Positions 24,955 to 34,068 of a stretch of DNA of 64,000 nucleotides are shown here, in pieces (within the stretch, counting starts at the first letter, position 1; each line of letters begins with the position of its first letter). Source of the DNA: Nonomuraea rubra. Its GTDB lineage: Bacteria > Actinomycetota > Actinomycetes > Streptosporangiales > Streptosporangiaceae. The translations under genes were made by a program, and so were the position numbers. Location of the stretch: NCBI RefSeq assembly GCF_014207985.1, contig NZ_JACHMI010000001.1, positions 1,719,001 to 1,783,000 of the forward strand, read 5' to 3'. A model generated the notes under the pieces. It had not been told where the DNA came from, made no database searches, and was given only the letters and a program-made list of their open reading frames with translations.

Positions 24955-26848
24955 TTCGCACCACCCGCATGGGGCGAGCGGCGGGCTCCTTCTGCACGGC
25001 GATCGCCGGGGCTTCTGGCTCCGGCTCTGCCACGTGCTCTTCCGGGATCAACACGATCGCGGTGGTCCCTCCATATGGTGAACCGCGCAACGTCACGCGG
25101 ATGTCGTGCCTGGCGGCCAGGCGGGAGACGACGAAGAGGCCGAGCCGGTCACTGTCGGCCAGGTCGAACTCCGGCGGGCTGGCCAGCCGCTCGTTGTAGT
25201 CGGCCAGCTCTTCTGGTTCCATCCCGAATCCCCGGTCCTCGACCTCGAAGGCGAAGCCCCGGGCCGTCCCCTCACCGCGCACGATGACCGAGGTGTGCGC
25301 GGGGGAGTAGACGGTGGCGTTCTCTATCAGCTCGGCGATGAGGTGGATCACGTCGCCGACCACGGCGCCGGCCAGGCGCTGGCCGGACATCGGCTCGACG
25401 ACGACGCGCTGGTAGTCCTCCACCTCGGCGGCGGCGCCGCGGGCCACGTCCAGCAGCGGCACCGGCCGGCTCCAGCCGCGTCCCGGCGTGGCGCCCGACA
25501 GGATGATCAGGCCTTCCGCGTGGCGGCGCATGCGCGTCGTCAGGTGGTCCAGTTTGAACAGGTCGTCGAGCTGCTCGGGGTCGGTGGCCCGGTGCTGCAT
25601 GTCGGCGAGCTGGATGCGCTGGCGGTGCAGCAGCGTCTGGCTGCGCCTGGCCAGGTTGCGGAAGACGTGCCCCACACCCTCGCTGAGCTGCGCCTGGCCG
25701 ACCGCGGCCTCCACCGCCGTCTGCTGCACGGTGGAGAACGCCTGGCCCACGTCGTCGATCTCGACCGTGGTGCTGGCCAGGGACAGCTCGGGCATCTCGA
25801 CCTTCTCGCCCCTACGCAGCTTGGCGACCACGTGCGGCAGCCGCTCCTGCGACACCTCCAGCGCCGCCAGCCGCAGCGCGCCGAGCTCCTTCGACAGGCG
25901 GTCGCCCATGCGCAGGGAGAACGCGATCGACACGATCACCAGCGCGAGCGCCGTGCCCGCCAGCAGGAACGCCCGCGACAGCACCTCGTCGGCCACCGGT
26001 TCGGCCCGCTCGTTCAGCAGCGTGCTGGCCTTCAGCTGGGCCTCGTTGAACGACTTGGCCAGCCCCTCGGTGGTACTCAGCCAGCCCTGCGGCGTGCCCC
26101 CGGCGATGATCTGGTCCTCCATCATCCGCATCCGCTGGTAGGCGGGAGAGCTGATGAGGGCGACCTGGGGGTCGCGCAGCGCCGGGTCGAGCTCCGCGAG
26201 CCCCTGGTCGATGAGGAAGCGCCGGTTGCCCGCGATCTGGGTGAACAGCCTGCGCTCGGCCGCGTTGACCGGGCCGAGGCCGATGGCCTGCTCCCTGCTC
26301 AGCAGCTCCCTGGCGTAGCCCATGTCGATGACCACGCGCGACTGCTCGTAGATCGGGATGTCGTCGATCAGCGCGACCTTGCGGTGCAGGCCGTACAGGG
26401 AGTCGACGATCGCGTTGTACGCCTCCACGCTGTGCAGACGGTCCGACAGGCCCGCGTCGATCTCCCCACGGACCGAGTCGAGCCTGTCGAGTTGCGTGTA
26501 CACCGCGTCCACCTGTGTGCGGATCTCTTCCGATCTGTCCTTGGAGGTGCTGGAGAGCTGGGTGAAGGAGTCGCGGGCGGCGTCGGTCCTGGTGCGCTGC
26601 GCGGCGACGGTGGATTCGTCCGCCACGTTACGCAGGAGCTGGGCCGAGCTGAGACGTTCGCGTTGGATCTCGCTGATCAGTTTGTACGCGGGCAGGCGGA
26701 GGTTCGTCCAGACCGTCTTGTATTGACGCAGCTCCAGGCTCTCACCGGCGGTGACGGCGGTGATGACCCCCCACAACACCACCATGGAGGTCAGCGGCAC
26801 CAGTAGTAGTCCGATGATCTTCATGCGGATCGTTCGGCTACGACCCAT
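24947..26848 (-). CDS. Sensor histidine kinase-like ATPase of conservon type (CvnA-like)
   Basis: A 633-residue membrane sensor. One membrane helix near residues 9-32 and a second near 293-315 enclose an extracytoplasmic, nitrate/nitrite-sensor-like helical domain; a HAMP-like linker and a cytoplasmic ATPase follow. The ATPase has the N-box LIAELIENATVYSP, the G1 box VEDRGFGMEPEEL and DRLGLFVVSRLAARH. These kinases signal through roadblock and GTPase partners. It overlaps the DUF742 gene; no partner genes follow. The promoter probably lies in the 175-bp gap shared with the divergent binding-protein gene. Confidence 0.88.
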   Translation of the reverse strand: MGRSRTIRMKIIGLLLVPLTSMVVLWGVITAVTAGESLELRQYKTVWTNLRLPAYKLISEIQRERLSSAQLLRNVADESTVAAQRTRTDAARDSFTQLSSTSKDRSEEIRTQVDAVYTQLDRLDSVRGEIDAGLSDRLHSVEAYNAIVDSLYGLHRKVALIDDIPIYEQSRVVIDMGYARELLSREQAIGLGPVNAAERRLFTQIAGNRRFLIDQGLAELDPALRDPQVALISSPAYQRMRMMEDQIIAGGTPQGWLSTTEGLAKSFNEAQLKASTLLNERAEPVADEVLSRAFLLAGTALALVIVSIAFSLRMGDRLSKELGALRLAALEVSQERLPHVVAKLRRGEKVEMPELSLASTTVEIDDVGQAFSTVQQTAVEAAVGQAQLSEGVGHVFRNLARRSQTLLHRQRIQLADMQHRATDPEQLDDLFKLDHLTTRMRRHAEGLIILSGATPGRGWSRPVPLLDVARGAAAEVEDYQRVVVEPMSGQRLAGAVVGDVIHLIAELIENATVYSPAHTSVIVRGEGTARGFAFEVEDRGFGMEPEELADYNERLASPPEFDLADSDRLGLFVVSRLAARHDIRVTLRGSPYGGTTAIVLIPEEHVAEPEPEAPAIAVQKEPAARPMRVVRSD

Positions 26849-26949
26849 GGCACCTCACTCCGGTCGGTCCCAAGCTGGCAACCCCGGACGGGACAAGCCC
26901 CGAGAATAGCAATTCGATCACCTGAATGCCCAATTTTTCGGGACTTTTG

Positions 26950-26959
26950 GACACGTGTC
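26950..26959. promoter_or_regulatory. Palindrome GACACGTGTC in the divergent gap
   Basis: A perfect 10-bp dyad, in a 175-bp gap between the conservon kinase (-) and the orphan binding protein (+), 65 bp upstream of the latter. A possible operator; no regulator can be assigned. Confidence 0.35.
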
Positions 26960-27023
26960 ACGCCTCTACGGGATCTTGGAGTAGGTTTCCCGGGAATCAC
27001 ATCGGCCACAGAGGGAGCCTGCG

Positions 27024-28583
27024 TTGCGCCGTCGACTCGTAGCGGCCGCCGCGCTCGTCCTCCTGGCGGCCTGCTCGACCCCCCAAGAGCCGCAGCGGGC
27101 GCCGGCGGGGGAGTCACCCTTCGTCTACGTCAAGAACACCGACATCGTCACCGAGTGGGACCCCAGCCGCTCCTACTCCAACGAGATCATCGCCTTCCAG
27201 AACGTCTACGAGACCCTCACGCTCTGGAACCCCGTCACCAAGAAGTCCGCCCCCCGCCTGGCCACGTCCTGGCGCTCCTCCGCCGACGGCCGTACCTGGA
27301 CCTTCTCCCTGCGCTCCGGCGTCACCTTCCACACCGGCAGGCCGCTGGACGCCGAGGCGGTCAAGGCGTCCATCGAGCGCACGATGAGGGCCAAGACCGG
27401 CGCCTCCTACATCTGGGACGCCGTCTCCTCCATCAGGGTCGAGGGGCCGCTCACGGTGACGTTCGCGCTGAAGTACCCCGTGCCGCTGGACCTGGTGGCC
27501 TCCGCCGGGTACGCGGCCTACATCTACGACACCAAGGCCGCCCCCGACCTGGCCGCCTTCTTCCGGCAGGGCAGGGACGCCGGGTCCGGCCCGTACACGG
27601 TGACGAAGTGGAACCAGGGCAAGGAGGACGAGCTCACGCTCTCGGCGTACGACGGGTACTGGGGCGGCTGGCGGCGCCCGCACTACAACACGATCAAGTA
27701 CAAGGTCGTGCCCGACACCGAGCGGGCGTACCGGATGTTGCAGAGCGGCGAGGCCAGCTTCGTCGACCGGCTCGACCCGCGGCTGTTCGCCCGCGCCTCC
27801 GCCGCGCCCGGGCTGCGCACCTCCGACCGGCCGTCGTTCACGACGGCCATGATGTTGTTCAACACGGCCTCCGGGCCGATGAAGGACATCAGGATCCGCA
27901 AGGCCGTCCAGAAGGCCGTCGACTACCAGGGCCTGGTCAAGGCGCTCAAGGGCTCGGTGATGCCGGCCAGCGGCGTCGTGCCGGAAGGGCTGCTCGGCCA
28001 CGTGCCCGGCCGGATCCCCGAGCAGGACCTCGCCGGCGCCACCCGGCTGCTCCAGCAGGCCGGCTACGGCCCCGGCGGCCGGCCGCTGCGCCTGCGGCTG
28101 ACCTACGGCGAGGGCGAGGCCGACGAGCAGGTGCTCGCCCGGCGGCTACGGGCCACGCTGCGCAAGCTGAACGTCACCCTCGAAGCCCGGGGCATGCACT
28201 GGAACGCCCAGTGGGAGCTGGGCAAGAAGCGCGGCCAGGACATCTTCGTCATGTACTGGTGGCCCGACTACGCCGACGGCTACTCCTACTTCGGCCAGGT
28301 CTTCCACAGCGCGAACCCGCCCGTGTTCAACCTGTCCTACCTCAACGACCGGACCCTCGACGCGCTGCTCGGCACGGTGCCGGAGCTGACGGTGACCGAC
28401 AAGCCGGCGGCGCAGCGGGCGTACGAGCAGGCCACGACGCGCGTGCTGGACCAGCGGGCGGCCGCCGCGCTGCCCTGGGTGGTCAAGGCGCGGCGGGCCT
28501 ACCTGGGCGGCATCCAGGGCTACGAGGACAACCCCGCCTACCCGGACGTGGTCTTCGGCTACGACCTGCGGCCCTCGGGCTGA
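27024..28583 (+). CDS. Orphan ABC substrate-binding lipoprotein (family 5)
   Basis: A 519-residue binding protein with lipobox LLAAC, clearly paralogous to the one at 17538: both share the DWDP/EWDP-SYSNEI block, the FHTG segment, a WDPV/WDAV-type loop and closing EDNPAYP/QDNPAYP motifs. No permease or ATPase gene is next to it. It may feed the importer at 19.2-22.7 kb or serve as a sensor or chaperone; this is inference. TTG start with a GGGAG site upstream. Confidence 0.9.
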   Translation: MRRRLVAAAALVLLAACSTPQEPQRAPAGESPFVYVKNTDIVTEWDPSRSYSNEIIAFQNVYETLTLWNPVTKKSAPRLATSWRSSADGRTWTFSLRSGVTFHTGRPLDAEAVKASIERTMRAKTGASYIWDAVSSIRVEGPLTVTFALKYPVPLDLVASAGYAAYIYDTKAAPDLAAFFRQGRDAGSGPYTVTKWNQGKEDELTLSAYDGYWGGWRRPHYNTIKYKVVPDTERAYRMLQSGEASFVDRLDPRLFARASAAPGLRTSDRPSFTTAMMLFNTASGPMKDIRIRKAVQKAVDYQGLVKALKGSVMPASGVVPEGLLGHVPGRIPEQDLAGATRLLQQAGYGPGGRPLRLRLTYGEGEADEQVLARRLRATLRKLNVTLEARGMHWNAQWELGKKRGQDIFVMYWWPDYADGYSYFGQVFHSANPPVFNLSYLNDRTLDALLGTVPELTVTDKPAAQRAYEQATTRVLDQRAAAALPWVVKARRAYLGGIQGYEDNPAYPDVVFGYDLRPSG

Positions 28584-28726
28584 TCGTCCGCCACCCGTTC
28601 GCGCAGCCGCGCCCTGATCTCCTCGGGCGTGTACGCGCGGCGCCGCCGCTCCGCCCGCGCGATCACCACTCCCGTGGCCGCCACACCCATGATTCCGGCC
28701 AATCCGAGCATCTTCCACCAGCGCAT
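28559..28726 (-). CDS. Small single-span membrane protein (55 aa)
   Basis: A 55-residue protein starting MRWWKMLGLAGIMGVAATGV, one membrane helix followed by an RAERRRR stop-transfer cluster and a charged cytoplasmic tail (YTPEEIRARLRERV). Function unknown. Its start codon lies 18 bp from the divergent GTG of the next gene, with a -10-like TAGCCT seven bases upstream, so the mRNA is probably leaderless. The 3' end overlaps the orphan binding-protein gene by 25 bp. Confidence 0.72.
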   Translation of the reverse strand: MRWWKMLGLAGIMGVAATGVVIARAERRRRAYTPEEIRARLRERVADDQPEGRRS

Positions 28727-28730
28727 GTTG

Positions 28731-28744
28731 CCTAGGCTAGCCCT
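28731..28744. promoter_or_regulatory. Overlapping back-to-back -10 elements of two leaderless genes
   Basis: The plus strand reads TAGGCT (28733-28738) six bases before the GTG at 28745; the minus strand reads TAGCCT (28739-28734) seven bases before the ATG at 28726. Both would place transcription start on the start codon, and the two hexamers share five base pairs. Confidence 0.5.
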
Positions 28745-29377
28745 GTGCTGACTCTCGACGAGGCCGTCAAGTTGACGAGGACCGGCGACCTGTGGATCTT
28801 CCGCGGCCGCTCCGTGCCCGACCGCGCCATCCAGACCATGACCAACAGCCCGGTCAACCACGTGGGCATGGCCATCGTGATCGAGGACATGCCGCCGATG
28901 ATGTGGCACGCCGAGCTCGGCAAGTCCCTGCTCGACCTGTGGTCCGGCACCCACCAGCGCGGCGTGCAGCTCCACGACCTGCGTGCCGCCGTGACCGTGT
29001 GGGCCGACCGCTACGACCAGCGGGCCTGGCTGCGCCAGCTCGACCCCGAGGCCACCCCCGAGATGGAGGACGCCGCCCTGCGCACGGTGGCCAGGCTCGA
29101 CGGCACCCCGTTCCCCTCCACCGCCCGGCTGGCCGCGCGCTGGATGCGGGGCCGGGTCCCGCGCAGGAGCCGCAAGGAGCAGACCCTGGAGAGCGCCTAC
29201 TGCGCCGAGGTGGTGGCCGTCACCTACGAGGCGATGGGGCTGCTGCCCGGCGGGCGCCGCCCCAACTGGTACGACCCCGGCAGGTTCTGGAGCGGCGACG
29301 ACCTGGAGCTGCTCCTGGGCCGCCGCCTCGGCAACGAGATCACCGTGGGAGTGGAGCGTACCCGGCGGCGGTCCTGA
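28745..29377 (+). CDS. YiiX/NlpC-P60-like papain-fold hydrolase
   Basis: A 210-residue protein resembling the permuted papain-like (YiiX/YebB) branch of NlpC/P60 peptidases. A histidine in SPVNHVGMAIV and a cysteine in ESAYCAEVVAVTYEAMG are the expected catalytic pair, in the permuted order His before Cys. No signal peptide, so it would act in the cytoplasm, possibly as an amidase or acyl-transferase; the substrate is unknown. GTG start, probably leaderless. Converges on the MFS gene with 38 bp overlap. Confidence 0.72.
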   Translation: MLTLDEAVKLTRTGDLWIFRGRSVPDRAIQTMTNSPVNHVGMAIVIEDMPPMMWHAELGKSLLDLWSGTHQRGVQLHDLRAAVTVWADRYDQRAWLRQLDPEATPEMEDAALRTVARLDGTPFPSTARLAARWMRGRVPRRSRKEQTLESAYCAEVVAVTYEAMGLLPGGRRPNWYDPGRFWSGDDLELLLGRRLGNEITVGVERTRRRS

Positions 29378-30464
29378 CCCTGGCCAGCGGCAGCGTCGCC
29401 AGGACGAGCAGGGCCACCAGCCCGAACCCCGCGGCGTACCCGGTGTGCCCCAGCACCAGCCCGAACCCCATCGCCCCCGCGCCCATGCCCGCGTCGTAGG
29501 CCAGGTTCCACAGCGCGCTCACCCTGGCGGCGCCGCCCCGCTCGAACATCAGCGCCAGCGTCGCGTTCTGCAGCACCCCGAACCCCGCCCCGAACAGCGC
29601 CATCCCGGCCACCACCGCGACCGGGCTGCCGGCCCAGACCTGCAGCGCGACACCGGCGGCGGTGGCGAGCACGCCGGGTACAAGCAGCCCGGCCGAGCCG
29701 TGCCGGTCCCCGTGCCTGCCCGCCCACCAGCGGGCCGCGGGCGTGGCCAGCGACTGCACGAGCAGCGCCACCGAGGCCAGCTCCGGCGAGCCCGCCAGCG
29801 GCAGGAACGTCACCAGGACGCCCGTCGCGGTCGTCACCGCCGCGAAGACCAGCGCGAGGCTCGCGAGCCCGCCCGCCGCGGGCCCCGCCGCCGACGCGGG
29901 CTTCGTGCCGTACGCGGGCCTGGTGGCGGGCAGTCCCAGCACGGCCGGCAGCCCGGCCAGCGGCACCAGCCCCGCCACGGCGAACACCGGCCCGAACCCC
30001 AGCGCGTCGCTCGCCCACAACCCCAGCGGCAGCCCGAGCACCGACGGGATGCCGACGGCCACGCCGTACAGGCCCAGACCCTCGCCGCGGCGCTCCTCGG
30101 GCACCAGCTCGGCGGTGAGCGCGGTGCCCGCGACCACCAGCACGCCCAGCCCGGCGCCGCGCAGCACGCTGATCCCCAGCACCCAGCTCAGCTCCGCCGA
30201 CAGCGGCAGCAGCAGCGCGGGCAGGCCGAGCAGCACCAGCCCGAGCCCCATCACCGCCCGATAGCCGAGCCGGGACAGCAGCCACGGGACCGCCAGCTCC
30301 GCCGCGACCGTGGCGAGCATCATGGCGCCGGTGACGGACCCGGCGCCGAGCCCGCCACCGCCGCCGGTCGCGGCGTACAGCGGTGCGGAGGAGAAGAGGA
30401 GGTAGAAGCCGAGCAGGCCGGCCGTCGAGGCGGCCATCATCAGGTTCATCTCGCGCGTCATCAT
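29340..30464 (-). CDS. MFS transporter (12-span, drug-efflux type)
   Basis: A 374-residue major facilitator protein with about 12 hydrophobic segments and conserved turns such as LLSRLGYRAVM and LVPEERRGEGLGLYG. Substrate unknown; it resembles arabinose-efflux/permease-like exporters. Two adjacent ATGs (30464 and 30461) follow a GAAGG site, and the second has the better spacing. It is divergent from the LAL regulator gene, which may control it. Confidence 0.85.
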   Translation of the reverse strand: MMTREMNLMMAASTAGLLGFYLLFSSAPLYAATGGGGGLGAGSVTGAMMLATVAAELAVPWLLSRLGYRAVMGLGLVLLGLPALLLPLSAELSWVLGISVLRGAGLGVLVVAGTALTAELVPEERRGEGLGLYGVAVGIPSVLGLPLGLWASDALGFGPVFAVAGLVPLAGLPAVLGLPATRPAYGTKPASAAGPAAGGLASLALVFAAVTTATGVLVTFLPLAGSPELASVALLVQSLATPAARWWAGRHGDRHGSAGLLVPGVLATAAGVALQVWAGSPVAVVAGMALFGAGFGVLQNATLALMFERGGAARVSALWNLAYDAGMGAGAMGFGLVLGHTGYAAGFGLVALLVLATLPLARVRTAAGYAPLPR

Positions 30465-30515
30465 GCCTTCGACGGTCGCGGAAGCGCGTTCCCGGCACAT
30501 CGGGCATGATGCGTA

Positions 30516-30553
30516 GCCGCCTCTTCATAACGGGGCCGCCTCTTCATAATGGG
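30516..30553 (+). repeat. 19-bp tandem repeat carrying -10-like boxes before the LAL gene
   Basis: Two adjacent 19-bp copies (30516-30534, 30535-30553) with one mismatch, each with a CATAAY hexamer. The second hexamer, CATAAT at 30545-30550, is 3-6 bases from the candidate GTG starts at 30554/30557, suggesting a leaderless transcript; the first copy would start 19 bases earlier. Confidence 0.5.
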
Positions 30554-33070
30554 GTGGTGTTCGTGGGACGTGCGGCGGAGCTGGCCCGGCTGACGGCGGC
30601 GCGGGAGCGTGCTCCGGGCGTCGTGCTGGTCGTCGGCGAGGCGGGCATCGGCAAGACGCGGCTGGTCGGCGAGTTCGCCTCCGGGGTGGACGCGTTCGTG
30701 GCCGAAGGCGGGGCCGATCCGGGTTGCGTGGCGTACGCGCCGTTCGTCCCGGTGCTGCGCGGCCTGGTCAGGCAGTACGGCGCCGGCCTCGTGCCGGGCG
30801 GCGGGCGCCGGGGCCTGGCCCGGCTGCTGCCCGAGCTGGGAGAGGTCGAGGAACTGCCGGACCTGGGGCGGGCCCGGCTGTTCGAGGAGGTGCTGCTGCT
30901 GGTCGAGCGGTCGGCCGAGCGGCGGCCCCTCGTCCTCGTGCTGGAGGACCTGCACTGGGCCGACCAGGCCAGCGTCGACCTGCTGGTCTTCCTGGCGCGC
31001 AACCTGATGGCCCCCGGCGTGCTCGTCGTCGCGACCTCGCGCGAGCCGCTGCGGCTGCCGGGCGCCGAGGTGATCAGGGTGCCGCCGCTCGGGCGGGACG
31101 AGGTGGCCCGCCTGCTCGGGCAGGAGCACCAGCCGCAGGACCTCGACCTGATCGTGACGCGCAGCGAGGGCAACCCGCTGTTCGCCGAGGCGCTCGCCGA
31201 CGCCGGCGCCGCCACGCCCGCCTCGCTGCGGGAGCTGCTGCTCGCCGGGGCCGAGCGGCTGCCCGCCGAGGGGCTGGACGTGCTGCGGATCGCCGCCGTG
31301 GCCGGGCGCAGGACGCCGCACGACGTGCTGCGCGCCGTCGCCGGGCTCGACGACCTGGCGCTGGACGAGGCGCTGCGGCCCGTCGTACGCGCCCGGCTGC
31401 TGCTCGTGGACGGCGACGGCTACACCTTCCGGCACGCGCTCATCCGCGACGCCGTCTACGACGACCTGCTGCCGGGCGAACGGCGGCGGCTGCACGCCCG
31501 CTGCGCCGAGGCCCACCCCGAGCTGGCCGCCGACCACTGGTACGCGGCGGGGGACCGGCGGCGCGCCTTCGAGTCCGCCTGGGCCGCCCGGCGCTGGGAA
31601 CGGGTGCTGGAGCTGTGGGACCAGGCCGAGAGCGGAACCGATCACGTACAGGTCCTGGAGCTGGCCGCCCGCGACGCCCTGGGCGAGGGCGACACCGAGC
31701 GCGCGGAGGAGCTGGCCACCCGCGCGCTGGAGGAGGCGGGCGGCCCGCACTCCGATCCGTTGCGCGCGGCGCGCCTGCTGGAGTTGCGCGTCGCCATCCG
31801 CGACCTGCTCGGCGAGGAGGGCCTGGACGACCTGCGCGCGGCCGTACGGCTGGCACCGCGCGAGTCCAGGCTGATCGGCTCCCTGGCCACCGTGCTCGCC
31901 TGGAACGGCCAGGACGCCGAGGCCAGGGCCCACGCCGAGGAGGCGCTCGCGCTCGGCGACACCAGATCCCTGACCACCCTGGCCGCCCTCACCGCCCTGG
32001 ACGGCGACCTCGGGACCGCGTCCAGCCTGTACGCCGAGGCCAGGGCGACCGCGCCCGACGACGACAGCCTGCTCATCACCTACGCCAGCGAGGCCGACGT
32101 GCTGGAGGCGGCCGGAGAGCACGCCAGGGCCGAATCCGTCGCCAGGGAGGGCATCGCCAGGGCCCGCCGCCTGGGCCTGGCCAGGTCGAGGGGCGGCCAC
32201 CTGGCGGCCAACCTGGCCGAGCCCCTGGCGTCCATGGGCCGCTGGAAGGAGGCCCGCGAGGTGATGCGGACCGCGCTCGCGCTCGACCCGCCGCCCATCC
32301 ACCGCGCCTGGATCCTCATGGTGCTCGGCACCGTCGCCGTCTGGGAGGGCGCGCTCGGCGAGGCAGAGGAGATCGTGGGCCGGGTCAGGCCGCTCATGCG
32401 CGGCCGGTCGCGGGGCTACGACTCCTGCCTGGAGCCCGACCTGCTGGAATGCCGGCTCGCCCTGGCCGGCGGCGATCAGCGACGGGCCGGGCGCGTGGTG
32501 GACCACGTGCTGGCCGAGCACGACCTCACGCTGAGCCGCCGCTACGCCTGGCCGCTGCTGGCGCTGGCGGCCTCTCTCGGGCGGGTCCGCGAGGCGCCCG
32601 GGGGCGTGGCCACGACCGGGCGGGTCCAGCAGGCGCACCGGGCCACGTTCGAGGCCGAGTGCGGCGGTCTCTGGGAGGCGGCCGTGGCGTCCTGGCGGGC
32701 GGTCGGGCAGCCGTACGCGCTGGGCCAGACCCTGGTGCGGGCGGCCGAGCAGGACCCCGGGCAGGCCCGCGAGCGGCTGCGCGAGGCGGTCGCGATCGCC
32801 GGCGGCCTCGGCTCGGAGCCGCTGCGGCACGCGGCCGAGGCGGCGGCGGCCACGCTGCGGGTGCCACTCGGCGACGAGCCGCTCCTGTCGGCCAGGGAGC
32901 GGGAGGTGCTCGTGCTCGTGGCCGAGGGGCTGAGCAACCGGCAGATCGCCGAGCGGCTGTTCATCTCGGCCAGGACGTCGGGCGTGCACGTTTCGAACAT
33001 CATGGGCAAGCTGGGCGCGTCCTCCCGGGTGGAGGCCGTCGCGCGGGCCCGGCGTACGGGCCTGATCTAA
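30554..33070 (+). CDS. LAL-type LuxR family regulator with AAA ATPase domain
   Basis: An 838-residue large ATP-binding LuxR regulator. The N-terminal ATPase has Walker A GEAGIGKT at about residues 28-35 and Walker B LVLVLEDLHWAD; a long middle part is helical TPR-like repeat; the C-terminal ~60 residues are a LuxR helix-turn-helix (LSAREREVLVLVAEGLSNRQ). LAL proteins often switch on secondary-metabolite or sugar-uptake genes. No ribosome site precedes the GTG pair at 30554/30557. The inositol-phosphate-synthase-like gene follows after 7 bp. Confidence 0.87.
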   Translation: MVFVGRAAELARLTAARERAPGVVLVVGEAGIGKTRLVGEFASGVDAFVAEGGADPGCVAYAPFVPVLRGLVRQYGAGLVPGGGRRGLARLLPELGEVEELPDLGRARLFEEVLLLVERSAERRPLVLVLEDLHWADQASVDLLVFLARNLMAPGVLVVATSREPLRLPGAEVIRVPPLGRDEVARLLGQEHQPQDLDLIVTRSEGNPLFAEALADAGAATPASLRELLLAGAERLPAEGLDVLRIAAVAGRRTPHDVLRAVAGLDDLALDEALRPVVRARLLLVDGDGYTFRHALIRDAVYDDLLPGERRRLHARCAEAHPELAADHWYAAGDRRRAFESAWAARRWERVLELWDQAESGTDHVQVLELAARDALGEGDTERAEELATRALEEAGGPHSDPLRAARLLELRVAIRDLLGEEGLDDLRAAVRLAPRESRLIGSLATVLAWNGQDAEARAHAEEALALGDTRSLTTLAALTALDGDLGTASSLYAEARATAPDDDSLLITYASEADVLEAAGEHARAESVAREGIARARRLGLARSRGGHLAANLAEPLASMGRWKEAREVMRTALALDPPPIHRAWILMVLGTVAVWEGALGEAEEIVGRVRPLMRGRSRGYDSCLEPDLLECRLALAGGDQRRAGRVVDHVLAEHDLTLSRRYAWPLLALAASLGRVREAPGGVATTGRVQQAHRATFEAECGGLWEAAVASWRAVGQPYALGQTLVRAAEQDPGQARERLREAVAIAGGLGSEPLRHAAEAAAATLRVPLGDEPLLSAREREVLVLVAEGLSNRQIAERLFISARTSGVHVSNIMGKLGASSRVEAVARARRTGLI

Positions 33071-33077
33071 TCCGGGC

Positions 33078-34049
33078 ATGAACTCTGTGAACCTCGCCGT
33101 GATCGGCGTAGGGAACTGCGTGTCCGCGCTGGTGCAGGGCGTCGAGCACTACCGTGACGGCGACGCCCCCGGCCTGCCCAACCCCATCTGCGCCGGCTAC
33201 GCGATCTCCCAGGTCCGCTTCACCGCCGCCTTCGACGTCGGCCGGGCCAAGCTCGGCCAGGACCTGTCGCAGGCCATCTGGACCGCGCCGAACAACGCCC
33301 GCAGGTTCGCCGACGTGCCGCACCTGGGCGTTCCCGTGGTGGAGGGCATCCTGGCCGACGGCGTCGGCCCCGGGTCGGCCGGCCTGGTCGACCCGCGCGG
33401 CGGCGCCACGCCCGCCGAGGTCGCCGCCCACCTGCGGGAGACAGGCAGCCACGTGGTGCTCAACTTCCTGCCGACCGGCGCGCAGCGGGCGGCCGAACTC
33501 TACGCGCAGGCCGCGATCGAGGCCGGGTGCGCGTTCGTGAACTGCATGCCGGCCGTGCTGGCCCGCTCGCCCGAATGGCGCGCCCGCTTCGCCGCCGCCG
33601 GGCTGCCGCTGGTCGGCGACGACCTGAAGAGCTCGTTCGGCGCCACGCTGGTGCACCGCGCGCTGGTCGACGCCCTGACCGGCAGCGGGGTCCGCCTCAC
33701 CGGAGGGCACCAGCTCCTCGGCGGCGGCAACATGGACTTCGTCAATCTGGAGGACCCCGGGCGGATGGCGAGCAAGCAGGCGACCAAGGCGACGGGCGCG
33801 GGCGCGTCCATCCACGTCGGCGCCCAGTACGTCCCGTTCATGGACGACCGCAAGGTCGCCTACATCAGGCTGGACGGCGAGGGGTTCGGCGGATCCCCGC
33901 TGGAGCTGGAGCTGCGCCTGGTCGTCGAGGACTCGCCCAGCGCCGCGGGCAACGCCCTGGACGCCGCGCGGCACGCCAGGCAGGCCATGGACCTGGGCGT
34001 CGGCGGGCTGCTGGAGGAGGTGTCGGGTGCGCTGATGAAGGCGGTCTGA
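33078..34049 (+). CDS. Inositol-3-phosphate synthase family protein
   Basis: A 323-residue protein of the short (actinobacterial/archaeal) myo-inositol-phosphate synthase family: NAD-binding start NLAVIGVGNCVSALVQG, a VGDDLKSSFGATLVHRAL block matching the family GDDxKSxxGAT active-site motif, and NMDFVNLEDPGRMASKQ. It would cyclise glucose-6-phosphate to inositol-3-phosphate. The usual actinobacterial enzyme has about 360 residues, so this one is somewhat short. It lies between two regulator genes (7 and 19 bp gaps), so it may serve a special inositol product instead of housekeeping lipid synthesis; that is inference. Confidence 0.85.
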   Translation: MNSVNLAVIGVGNCVSALVQGVEHYRDGDAPGLPNPICAGYAISQVRFTAAFDVGRAKLGQDLSQAIWTAPNNARRFADVPHLGVPVVEGILADGVGPGSAGLVDPRGGATPAEVAAHLRETGSHVVLNFLPTGAQRAAELYAQAAIEAGCAFVNCMPAVLARSPEWRARFAAAGLPLVGDDLKSSFGATLVHRALVDALTGSGVRLTGGHQLLGGGNMDFVNLEDPGRMASKQATKATGAGASIHVGAQYVPFMDDRKVAYIRLDGEGFGGSPLELELRLVVEDSPSAAGNALDAARHARQAMDLGVGGLLEEVSGALMKAV

Positions 34050-34068
34050 CCCGTTATGCTCGGCCGGG

